Assembly: GCA_964592755.1 (NCBI GenBank)
Contig: CAZQFS010000032.1
Coordinates: forward strand, 1-24,797
Direction: 5' to 3'
From: CAZQFS01 sp964592755
GTDB lineage: Bacteria > Hydrothermota > Tepidihabitantia > Tepidihabitantales > Tepidihabitantaceae
Length of the DNA: 24,797 nucleotides
The notes below the pieces were generated by a model, which was not told the origin of the DNA, searched no databases, and was given only the letters and a program-made list of their open reading frames with translations. Positions 7,390-14,316 of the stretch are shown piece after piece. Position 1 is the stretch's first letter, and each line of letters opens with the position of its first letter. The translations under genes and the position numbers were made by a program.

Positions 7390-8973
7390 TCAGCGGACGA
7401 CCGCGAAGCTGCCGGACCGGCCCTGGCTCTCCAGCCAGTAGGCTCCCGCGGGCAGGCGGGCGGTATGCAGTCGGTCCCTGCCCTTAAGTACAAGCCGGCC
7501 GGCAGAAGAGAAAACGCGGTACGCACCGGGCACGGAGATGACCTTGCCGGCATAGATCAGCGTGGGCCGGGGACACGACCCGAAACGTCCGACGTTTTGG
7601 TCATGTCCTTCCGTCTCGGCGATGCCGGTGGCCGCGGCCGTGTACGCGTAGGCCGTCGTTCCCCACGGGTAGTGACTCACCGGCACGAGGTAGACGGTCT
7701 GGTACGCGGTGTCGAACCCGGGCACTTCGACGGCCGCACGCTGTGCCGAGTCGAGTTCCAGCGTATCGAGGACCATGCGCCGGCCGACCGAATCGTGGCT
7801 CACCAGGAAGAGATGGAAGTCAGCCTCGTCTGCGCCGTCAAACGTCAGGACAAGGTCACGGCCGCGCTGGAACCGGATGTACTCCCCGGCCCACCGTTTC
7901 AGGTTTGTGTTGCGGGCGACCGGATAGGTCGAGTGGGCCGTGACGGCGAAGCGGGGCACACGCTCGCCGAAGTAGCCGTAGCGGCCACCGAAGCAGGACG
8001 TATCGTTTACTATGTTGGCAAGCACCCAGGCGTCGAGCACGTCCTCGAACCGCTCGACGAGCCCGGTCGCGGCGAAGCCGGAGTCCACGCCCTCGAGGCT
8101 GGCCTGGGGTGCGGCAACGATGTTGTGAATCAGGTTGGTGCCGACCCGACCACCGTACTGCTCGTAGAGGTAGAGAAAGAAGAGGTAGGTCTTTATGTAG
8201 TCGGCCCATTCGCCGCTCCAGGAGGTCAGGTCGTTGTCCGGGTTCGAGTTGAAGCCGGAAATCGGCTCGGGCGCACCGTAGAGCCACATCGCCAGCTCGC
8301 AGCAGCCCTCGTCAACCCAGAGCGACTCGGCCGGGTCGTGGTTCCAGTGAATCATGTGGCCGAACTCGTGCGCGGCGATTGCGATGCGGTAGTCGCCGGC
8401 CGGGTTGGCCGGGTAGCAGTCAAGATAGACGCACTCGACCTCGTTCGAGTGGTAGCCGAACAGACGCAGCGCGGTCGTGTCGTAGTACTGGTCGAAGAAC
8501 TGCCAGAACCCGTCGAACTGGTAGCCGTGAAACTGGCCGATGTTGTAGTAGAGCAGGTAGATGGCGGAGTCGTTGTCAATGGCGTCGGGCGGCTGGCCGA
8601 GCACGGTCGTGTTGTGGTACCAGACCCCGTGCTGCGAGTCGCGCGGGCTGGAGTACTCGAACCGCTCGACGATGCGGGCGACGTCCGCGGAATCAACGAT
8701 GCCCGCTTCCCAGCACGAGTCGTGGACCATGACGTAGCAGTGCGGCCCGGCCGCGCGGCAGGTCAGCTCGGTCGGGAACTGCTGTGGCGGCATGACGCTC
8801 ATGTTCTGCAGCCACATCAGCCGGGTCTCGCCGACCCGCGGCGGCCGTCCCCGGTCCCTGGGCACGGCCCGCGGCAACGGCTGGGCCGGCCGCAGCGCGC
8901 TGAAGACCGAAGTTCCGCACCGAATCGGGCCGGCCTGGACCTGCACCGCCATCAGGACGGTCATTATCAGCAT
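7390..8973 (-). CDS. Secreted gluzincin-type zinc metalloprotease with sorting domain
   Basis: A 527-residue exported protease. A short signal peptide (about 1-15, MLIMTVLMAVQVQAG) precedes a propeptide-like region. HEFGH at 202-206 supplies two zinc-ligand histidines and the catalytic Glu, and WVDEG (Glu about 222) is placed to be the third ligand, as in HExxH...E proteases with the 'HEFxHxIHW...(D/N)EG' signature (M6/M30-like). The exact peptidase family is uncertain. The C-terminal tail (about 460-527: YRVFSSAGRLVLKG, LPAGAYWLES, FAVVR) is a sorting/FlgD-like domain. The minus-strand GAGGAG ahead of ATG 8973 supports this start. It is first in a probable operon, with a strong promoter at 9003-9030. 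A palindromic element lies in the linker before the tail. Its likely role is extracellular protein or peptide degradation. Confidence 0.85.
   Translation of the reverse strand: MLIMTVLMAVQVQAGPIRCGTSVFSALRPAQPLPRAVPRDRGRPPRVGETRLMWLQNMSVMPPQQFPTELTCRAAGPHCYVMVHDSCWEAGIVDSADVARIVERFEYSSPRDSQHGVWYHNTTVLGQPPDAIDNDSAIYLLYYNIGQFHGYQFDGFWQFFDQYYDTTALRLFGYHSNEVECVYLDCYPANPAGDYRIAIAAHEFGHMIHWNHDPAESLWVDEGCCELAMWLYGAPEPISGFNSNPDNDLTSWSGEWADYIKTYLFFLYLYEQYGGRVGTNLIHNIVAAPQASLEGVDSGFAATGLVERFEDVLDAWVLANIVNDTSCFGGRYGYFGERVPRFAVTAHSTYPVARNTNLKRWAGEYIRFQRGRDLVLTFDGADEADFHLFLVSHDSVGRRMVLDTLELDSAQRAAVEVPGFDTAYQTVYLVPVSHYPWGTTAYAYTAAATGIAETEGHDQNVGRFGSCPRPTLIYAGKVISVPGAYRVFSSAGRLVLKGRDRLHTARLPAGAYWLESQGRSGSFAVVR
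7570..7609 (-). repeat. Intragenic palindromic element, copy C
   Basis: Arms 7571-7588 and 7592-7608 around a 3-nt centre pair almost fully (ACGT/ACGT at the tip). The first 13 bases equal copy B. On the minus strand it encodes EGHDQNVGRFGSCP, a different frame from copies A and B, in the linker after 'TGIAE' before the sorting domain. Confidence 0.65.
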
Positions 8974-9002
8974 TCATTCTCCTCGGGTTGCTGGACCAGG
9001 GG

Positions 9003-9030
9003 ATTCTATTGCCGGCACTCAGGAAGTCAA
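9003..9030 (-). promoter_or_regulatory. Sigma-70-type promoter of the protease operon
   Basis: On the minus strand TTGACT (9030-9025), a 16-bp spacer and TAGAAT (9008-9003) form a near-consensus promoter. Transcription would start near 8996, giving a leader of about 23 nt with the Shine-Dalgarno sequence of the protease gene. Confidence 0.65.
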
Positions 9031-9060
9031 AGCAGGCGCGCGCCGGCGCTCGACCGTGCG

Positions 9061-10185
9061 TCAGTCCTGCTTCAGTTCTCGGACGGTGGCGAGAAAGCCG
9101 CAGGGCCTGCCGTCGGCGTCCCGCATCAGCGTCGCGTTCAGCTCGGCCTGGAAACGCGTGCCGTTCCGGCGGAGCATCGTGTACTCGATACCTTTCAACG
9201 TCTCACCGGCCAGGGTCCGCTCGCTGTTCGCCCGGGCCCGGGCGTGTTCTTCCGGAGCAATCAGCTCAAGCGCGTTCCTGCCCAGCAGGTTCTCGGCCCG
9301 TGCCACGCCGTGCATGCGCAGCGCCTCGGCTGAGACGTAGGTGAGCGTGCCGGCGAGGTCGGTCGCGGTCACGGCATAGGGAAGGGCTCGGACCAGCGAC
9401 GTGTAGAGTTCCTCGGTTTCGCGCAGGGTCTTCTCCCGGTCCCGGCGCTCGGCGGTGTCGCGGACCAGGACCATAGTTGCGGGCTCGCCGCCCCAGACGA
9501 TGCGGGCCGCGCTGACTTCCACCGGCAGTTCGGAGCCGTTCCGGCGCACGACGTTCAGTTCGTACCGCGCCGGCACTGCTGCGCCTGCGATGCGCTGACG
9601 GAGTCGGTCCTCAACCCACGCGACGTCTTCAGGCCTCAGGATGTCGCGAATCGGCACACCCTGCATCTCCTCGACCGTCCGGCCGAGCAACTCGGCTCCC
9701 TGCCGGTTCACGTAGCGATAGCACCCGTCGGCCCCGACAATGCCGAGGCCATCCGGCAGGTTCTCAGCCAGTGCCCGGAACCCGGCCTCGCTCTCGACCA
9801 GAGCCTTCTCGGCCTGCGCGAGCGCGGTCACGTCCCATCCCATCACCAGGCTTCCCCGGCGCTCGCCCGTGGGCCCGAACAGCGGCCGACACAGGCAGGA
9901 CAGGACACGCTCGGCTCCGTCCCTGGTCCTGATGACAAACTCAAGCTCCGCTGCTGCTTCGTCCGGCCTCGGAACGGCAGTGCCGAGCAGCCGGCCCCGT
10001 TCCTGTGCGTCGGGCAGCAGCATAGCCCAGACCTGGTCGGTCCCCTGAACCTGTTCGTGCGAGTAGCCGGTGATAACCTCTGCCGCCCGGTTCCACAGCT
10101 CCACCCTGCCGGCCAGGTCAACGGCCGCGAAGAAGAGCCTTGTGCTGTCAAGGATGCTCTCGCGGAGCTGGCTCACGGCCGCCAG
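9061..10185 (-). CDS. Multi-PAS protein, C-terminal part (interrupted by assembly gap)
   Basis: 375 codons read from the gap edge to a TGA at 9061. Three PAS/PAC modules are visible: one beginning SQLRESILDSTRLFFAAVDLAG with NRAAEVITGYS, one beginning ALAENLPDGLGIVGADGCYRYVN with GRTVEEMQG, and one beginning LVRALPYAVTATDLAGTLTYVS. Each ends in a PAC-like strand pair such as RRNGSELPVEVSA or RRNGTRFQAELNA. The protein stops straight after the third module (FLATVRELKQD), with no histidine kinase, GGDEF, EAL or DNA-binding domain. The GTG at 10176 is a start only by default, since the frame remains open into the Ns. It is almost certainly the same gene as the PAS fragment at 10196-10973. The likely role is sensing small ligands or redox state and signalling through a partner. 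Confidence 0.8.
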   Translation of the reverse strand: MAAVSQLRESILDSTRLFFAAVDLAGRVELWNRAAEVITGYSHEQVQGTDQVWAMLLPDAQERGRLLGTAVPRPDEAAAELEFVIRTRDGAERVLSCLCRPLFGPTGERRGSLVMGWDVTALAQAEKALVESEAGFRALAENLPDGLGIVGADGCYRYVNRQGAELLGRTVEEMQGVPIRDILRPEDVAWVEDRLRQRIAGAAVPARYELNVVRRNGSELPVEVSAARIVWGGEPATMVLVRDTAERRDREKTLRETEELYTSLVRALPYAVTATDLAGTLTYVSAEALRMHGVARAENLLGRNALELIAPEEHARARANSERTLAGETLKGIEYTMLRRNGTRFQAELNATLMRDADGRPCGFLATVRELKQD

Positions 10186-10195
10186 NNNNNNNNNN
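10186..10195. other. Assembly gap (10 Ns)
   Basis: Ten ambiguous bases inside the PAS gene. The true length is unknown; the flanking frames match only if the missing sequence is 2 bases more than a multiple of three. Confidence 0.95.
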
Positions 10196-10973
10196 TGTTG
10201 CGGCGAACCAGTTCGGCCAGCGCCTGATGATGTTCGGTTGCGTCATAGACTGCCGCAAGCAGATGGGCCGGGGCTCCAGACTGGTCGCAGACGTTGCGGA
10301 TGACCTCCCGCACCCACGCCGTTGAACCGTCGCGGCGGATGATACGGTAGTCGCGCGTGGCAATGTAGTTCGGGACCTCCCGGAGCTTCTCCGATGTACC
10401 GCGCATCCGACCGAGGTCGTCGGGGTGGATGATGTTGCGCCATCGCACCCGGCCGGAGAGGAACTCCGCCTCGGTGTAGCCGGTTATCTCCCTGACCGCA
10501 CCGCGCAGAAAGAACGGGGTGTAGTCCAGTTGTCCGAAGAAAGCTATTCCCTGGAAACTGTCGAGGAAGAGCTGATACCGCTCTTCGGCTGCACGGCGTG
10601 CCGCTTCTTCCTGTTTCCTCGGCCGGATGTCCCGGAGGACCATCACCATGCCGGCCGCGGCTCCGTCCCGAGCCGGGATGCCCCGTGCCGAGATGCCGAC
10701 CGGAATCGGCGGACCGGCGCGAGTCTTGACGCTCAGCTCGCTGCAGCAGAGCTCACCCTGGGCAAAGGCGCGACCAAGTTCGTCCTGGAACCGGTCAGGG
10801 TCCTCAAAGCACGAAACCGCGGCCTGCCCTTGCAGGTCAGCCGGCTTCGTGCCGAGCAGCCGGCCGGCAGACTCGTTTGCCGTAACAATCGTGCCTTCGA
10901 CCGTGACCACGATTACGGCGTCGAGCATGGCGTCGAGAATGCTGTCCGCGGGGAGTTGAACGTAACTGGACAT
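10196..10973 (-). CDS. Multi-PAS protein, N-terminal part (interrupted by assembly gap)
   Basis: 259 codons from ATG 10973 to the gap. Residues about 8-115 form a first PAS module (ILDAMLDAVIVVTVEGTIVTANESAGRLLG). A short charged helix (RKQEEAARRAAEERY) links to a second PAS module with a PAC motif (about 135-250: REITGYTEAEFLSG, IIHPDDL, RDYRIIRRDGSTAWV). I use ATG 10973 because the upstream 51 in-frame residues are Arg/Pro-rich, non-protein-like and begin at a TTG. A weak AGGA lies about 8 nt upstream. No signal peptide or membrane segment is present, so the sensor is cytoplasmic. With the downstream part the protein would have at least five PAS modules and no output domain. A promoter about 260 bp upstream implies a long leader. 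Confidence 0.8.
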
Positions 10974-11233
10974 CTGCTCAGTCCTGGCAGCACGCGCGCG
11001 GCGAGAACCCGGCGCAGTCCGACCTGGCTCCAGGTCCGGTGGGCCGGGACAGCCGACCTCGCGTCGAGGCGAGCATGCCGCGTGTCGGGCACGCCGTGAA
11101 CGCTTCGGCGTACCGCGTCGGAACAAGGCTCATTAGCTTTTACCTGTTGGTGGGCTTCGGCCCGTACCCGCGTGAAAGGGCCGGTGCCACACCGTTGCCC
11201 GGCAGTCTGACAGCCGGGTTTGTAACCAGGCCA

Positions 11234-11261
11234 AAGATACCGCCCGGGCTGCGGATGTCAA
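11234..11261 (-). promoter_or_regulatory. Sigma-70-type promoter facing the PAS gene
   Basis: On the minus strand TTGACA (11261-11256, full consensus), a 16-bp spacer and TATCTT (11239-11234). Predicted transcription starts near 11227, about 254 nt before ATG 10973. No minus-strand gene is evident in between, so the RNA would have a long leader. Confidence 0.6.
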
Positions 11262-11365
11262 GCTCGGCCCGACCGACTTGCGCCACACGACGAGAAGGCT
11301 GCGTGGCACGCAAACTCTGCCGGAACCCGACATTGAGCCACAAGGGGAATGAGCAGGTGAAGGAA

Positions 11366-11418
11366 GGAGGGAGGAGTGAGAAGAGAGGAGGGAGGAGTGA
11401 GAAGAGAGGAGGGAGGAG
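11366..11418. repeat. Purine-rich tandem repeat, 21-bp unit, 2.5 copies
   Basis: The unit GGAGGGAGGAGTGAGAAG plus AGA occurs at 11366-11386 and 11387-11407, then partially to 11418, with no mismatches. It would translate as GGRSEKR repeats, but it lies upstream of the ABC gene's promoter and so is non-coding. It resembles the repeat at 151-208. Confidence 0.8.
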
Positions 11419-11426
11419 CCCGGCAG

Positions 11427-11460
11427 TTCGTGTTCTTCGTGGCAGTCAGTCCCGGGACTG
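11427..11460. repeat. Interspersed palindromic repeat, copy 2
   Basis: 29 of 34 bases match 318-351. The terminal palindrome is CAGTCCCGGGACTG instead of CAATCCCGGGATTG: both sides changed together, so it is still perfect. No inverted CCACGAA partner lies upstream of this copy. Confidence 0.6.
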
Positions 11461-11476
11461 CGGACTCTGTTGCTCC

Positions 11477-11505
11477 TTGACCGGCCCGTCTCTCGGGCCT
11501 ATGAT
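11477..11505 (+). promoter_or_regulatory. Promoter of the ABC exporter operon, with inverted repeat in the spacer
   Basis: TTGACC (11477-11482), a 17-bp spacer and TATGAT (11500-11505). The spacer is a perfect inverted repeat GGCCCG-tctct-CGGGCC, a possible operator. The -10 box covers the first candidate ATG (11501), so transcription from here would begin near 11512. Confidence 0.5.
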
Positions 11506-11515
11506 TGCCCGCCAA

Positions 11516-12538
11516 ATGATGAAGACGACTGAGAACCCGGCCGCGCTCGAATGTCTGGGCGTGGTTAAGAACTTCCGTCGCGGGCGCGGGCTCAAGAAGA
11601 GAGTGACCTGCGCGGTCGACAGGGCCGACCTCAGGATTGAACAGGGCGAGCTGTTCGGGCTCTTAGGACCCAACGGTGCGGGTAAGACCACGCTCGTCCG
11701 CTGTATCGCCACCCTGCTGATTCCCGACGCCGGGACGGTCTCGGTCTTCGGCCACGACGCGTTTCGCGACTCGCTCTTCTGCCGCCGGCGCATCGGGCTT
11801 CTTACCTCGGGCGAGCGTACCCTGTACTGGAAGCTCTCGGCCCGCGACAACCTGAACTTCTTTGCCGCACTCTACGGCCTGACCGGCCGGGAGCGGGACA
11901 AGCGCGTCGACTATCTTATCGAGCTGCTCGGCCTGAAGGACGTGGAGCGCGAGCGGCTCGAGCGCTACTCATCAGGGATGAAGCAGAAGGTCAGCCTGGC
12001 CCGGGCGATTCTGCACAATCCGGACCTCATCCTGCTGGACGAGCCGTCGCTCGGGCTTGACCCGCAGTTTGCCCGGTTCATCCGTCAGTTCATCAAGGAG
12101 GAGCTGAACCGGAAGCAGGGCAAGACGATTCTCCTGACCACCCACTACATGGACGAGGCCGATGAGCTCTGCGACCGCATCGCTTTCATCAACAAGGGCA
12201 GAATCGTGGACATCAAGCCGCCCGAGCAATACAAGCGCGACATCCCCCATACCGAGGTGCTTCAGGTGCGCCTTCAGGGTCGGCCGGATACCTCGGCGAT
12301 CAGGTCCATGTCCGGGGTGGAGAACGTCGCCGCCGAGTTCTCAGACGGCGTGACCACGCTCAAGGTCTCTGCCCCGCGCGCCGAGACGGTGCTTTCCGAC
12401 GTCATTGAACATCTGCGCGGCACGAGCAGGATTCTGGGCATCGACGTGAAGGAGCCGACCCTGGAGGACGTGTTCCTCTACGTGACCGGCACGTCGCTTG
12501 GGGCAGACACCACGGAGCACACGCCGGAGGCAGAGTGA
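11516..12538 (+). CDS. ABC-2 type exporter, ATP-binding protein
   Basis: A 340-residue ATPase of the DrrA/CcmA type. Walker A GPNGAGKTT is at about 51-59, the Q-loop region follows, and the signature YSSGMKQKV is near 151-159. Walker B LILLDEPSLGLD is near 171-182, and the H-loop is TTHYMDEAD (His about 210). The last 90 residues form the extra C-terminal domain common in this group. It energises the two permeases downstream. An ATG at 11501 is possible, but the likely -10 box overlaps it, so ATG 11516 or 11519 is preferred. No Shine-Dalgarno sequence is seen and the message may be leaderless. A long in-frame extension back to 11039 crosses tandem repeats and is rejected. The exported substrate is unknown. 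Confidence 0.9.
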   Translation: MMKTTENPAALECLGVVKNFRRGRGLKKRVTCAVDRADLRIEQGELFGLLGPNGAGKTTLVRCIATLLIPDAGTVSVFGHDAFRDSLFCRRRIGLLTSGERTLYWKLSARDNLNFFAALYGLTGRERDKRVDYLIELLGLKDVERERLERYSSGMKQKVSLARAILHNPDLILLDEPSLGLDPQFARFIRQFIKEELNRKQGKTILLTTHYMDEADELCDRIAFINKGRIVDIKPPEQYKRDIPHTEVLQVRLQGRPDTSAIRSMSGVENVAAEFSDGVTTLKVSAPRAETVLSDVIEHLRGTSRILGIDVKEPTLEDVFLYVTGTSLGADTTEHTPEAE

Positions 12539-12572
12539 GCGCGGAGTCAGCGGCCTTTGGTGGTTCGTCGCG

Positions 12573-13400
12573 ATGAGCTTTGCCGCGGGTCTGCGCGTTA
12601 TCAGGGCCGAGGCGTTGAAGACGATGCGCATATGGCTTTCCTATCCCATCATGATTGCCTTCTGGGGCATCTTTCCCCTGCTCTGGGTCATGCCGTTTGT
12701 GTTCCAGGGCAGGGCGCTGGCCGGCTCGATGAACTCGGTGTCCTTCGAGCACCTGACCGGCTCAGGCAACTACATGGCCTTTGTCCTGATCGGCGCGATG
12801 GTTTCGACCTTTGTTTTCTCCGCGCTCTGGGGTGTGGGTAACTCGCTGCGCGAAGAGACCTACTGGGGAACAATGGAGTACATCATCGCCTCGCCCACGC
12901 CGCCGCTCGTCATCCTCATCGGCAAGACGGTGGCGGAATGGGTCTGGGCCACGGCGATGGCGGTGTTCCAGGCGGCCATCATCGGCATCTTCTTCGGGGT
13001 CAGGTTCACCCTGGCCAATGTCCTGCCCGTGCTGCTGATTGTCGGGCTTCTGATGCTCGGGTTCTACGGATTTGCCATCGCCTTTGCCGGGTTCACGCTG
13101 CTCATCAAAGAGGTTCATGGCTGGGTGCATACGCTGGAGTGGGTCTTCTTTCTCTTCTCGCCCATCCGCTATCCGGTCCAGGTCAACCCGATAACCAATT
13201 TCGTCAGTCTGTTTGTGCCGCTGACCTGGGCTCTGGTCGCGATTCGCGGTATCATCCTGCTGAACCGGCAGCAGGTCAACCTCTGGCAGACGGTCGGGGT
13301 TCTGCTCCTGATGGATGCGGTCCTGCTCGTCGGCGGGTACCTGCTGTTCGGCGTGCTCGAACGCAAGACCCGCCGCGACGGTACGATCGGAATGCACTGA
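12573..13400 (+). CDS. ABC-2 type exporter permease, first subunit
   Basis: A 275-residue membrane protein with about six hydrophobic helices (for example SYPIMIAFWGIFPLLWVMPFV, YMAFVLIGAMVSTFVFSALW, VLPVLLIVGLLMLGFYGFAIAF and a final LLLMDAVLLVGGYLLFGVL). The conserved cytoplasmic loop LREETYWGTMEYIIASPTP matches the 'E...GTlE.l..tP' motif of ABC-2 permeases. ATG 12573 is 34 bp after the ATPase stop. The frame extends upstream only through a TTG inside the ATPase gene, which is less likely. It probably forms a heterodimeric channel with the next gene. Confidence 0.88.
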   Translation: MSFAAGLRVIRAEALKTMRIWLSYPIMIAFWGIFPLLWVMPFVFQGRALAGSMNSVSFEHLTGSGNYMAFVLIGAMVSTFVFSALWGVGNSLREETYWGTMEYIIASPTPPLVILIGKTVAEWVWATAMAVFQAAIIGIFFGVRFTLANVLPVLLIVGLLMLGFYGFAIAFAGFTLLIKEVHGWVHTLEWVFFLFSPIRYPVQVNPITNFVSLFVPLTWALVAIRGIILLNRQQVNLWQTVGVLLLMDAVLLVGGYLLFGVLERKTRRDGTIGMH

Positions 13401-14314
13401 TGAGGAACGGCTCGAACGGTCAGAAAACCGGGAATGCGGGTCCGGACGCTCGGTTTCTCGAATCATCGATTCCCGGAATCCTCGCACGGCTGCGTCACTA
13501 CGCTGCCGCGGTGTGGGCTGAGAACATCAAAGAGTGGAAACTCGAGCTCGCCTATCCGGCCGACTTCGCCCGCACCCTGATTGACCCGGTCGTCTACCTG
13601 CTGCCCTACCTGTTGTACGGCATCGCCCTGGTCGGCGGGCGTCACTCGTCTCACCTGAAAGAACTGGTCGGCACCGGAGACATCATCACCTTTGTTACGC
13701 TCGGCTACCTCTTCATCGGGTTCCTGAACATGGCGCTCTGGGCCATGGGCTTCAGCCTGCGCAAAGAGCAGATGTACGGTACGCTCGAACCGGTGTTTGC
13801 CGCGCCGGTGCCGCGCTGGGTATTCACGATGGGCATGTCCATGCACTCGATTCTGCACCAGGCGCTGATGATTGCCGCCCAGCTCGCCTTCATCCTTGCC
13901 GTGTTCAGCCTGACCATCAACCCGGCCGGGCTCCTTCCGTCGCTTGCGATTATCGGCCTGATGCTCATTGCGCTCTACGGCATCGGCATGATTATGGCCT
14001 CAACCACGCTCATCTTCAAGCAAGGCTGGCTTGTGTCTGAGGCGCTGGGCAGTGTCATCATGGTCATAACGCCAATCGCCTATCCGCTTGCGGTTCTGCC
14101 CGTTTTCATGCAGAAAGCCTCGCTGGTCGTACCCACAACCTACGGCATCCTCACCGTGCGCCACTTCCTGCTGGGTGAGCAGATGGGTTTCTCGGTCGGC
14201 CAGGCATTCCTGCGCGTCGGGGTACTCTGCGTGGTCTGGGTCGTATTCGGCCTGGTCATCTTCGCCCTGATTGACCGTTACACGCGCCGCAGCGGCACGC
14301 TGAGCCACTACTAG
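13400..14314 (+). CDS. ABC-2 type exporter permease, second subunit
   Basis: A 304-residue membrane protein. The N-terminal 30 residues (RNGSNGQKTGNAGPDARF) are polar and probably cytoplasmic. About six hydrophobic segments follow, with the family loop LRKEQMYGTLEPVFAAPVPR near residue 120. The ATG overlaps the previous stop (TGATG at 13398-13402), which argues for translational coupling and a fixed stoichiometry with the first permease. A longer frame back to 12938 is an overlap shadow of the first permease gene. The two permeases are clearly related but divergent, suggesting an asymmetric exporter. Confidence 0.88.
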   Translation: MRNGSNGQKTGNAGPDARFLESSIPGILARLRHYAAAVWAENIKEWKLELAYPADFARTLIDPVVYLLPYLLYGIALVGGRHSSHLKELVGTGDIITFVTLGYLFIGFLNMALWAMGFSLRKEQMYGTLEPVFAAPVPRWVFTMGMSMHSILHQALMIAAQLAFILAVFSLTINPAGLLPSLAIIGLMLIALYGIGMIMASTTLIFKQGWLVSEALGSVIMVITPIAYPLAVLPVFMQKASLVVPTTYGILTVRHFLLGEQMGFSVGQAFLRVGVLCVVWVVFGLVIFALIDRYTRRSGTLSHY

Positions 14315-14316
14315 CC

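Noticed and set aside
7222..9333. 703-codon plus-strand open frame
   Set aside because: It is antisense to the Asp-box and metalloprotease genes, which have clear motifs, signal peptides and Shine-Dalgarno sites. Long antisense frames are expected at this GC content.
10177..11126. Two separate PAS genes instead of one
   Set aside because: The downstream frame stays open into the Ns and its only start there is a default GTG; PAS content continues on both sides. One gene broken by the gap is simpler.
11366..11460. Possible CRISPR array
   Set aside because: The 21-bp units are directly adjacent with no unique spacers, and no cas gene is present.
11039..11500. N-terminal extension of the ABC ATPase
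   Set aside because: The frame is open but crosses tandem repeats, a palindromic repeat and the likely promoter; the translation is low-complexity.
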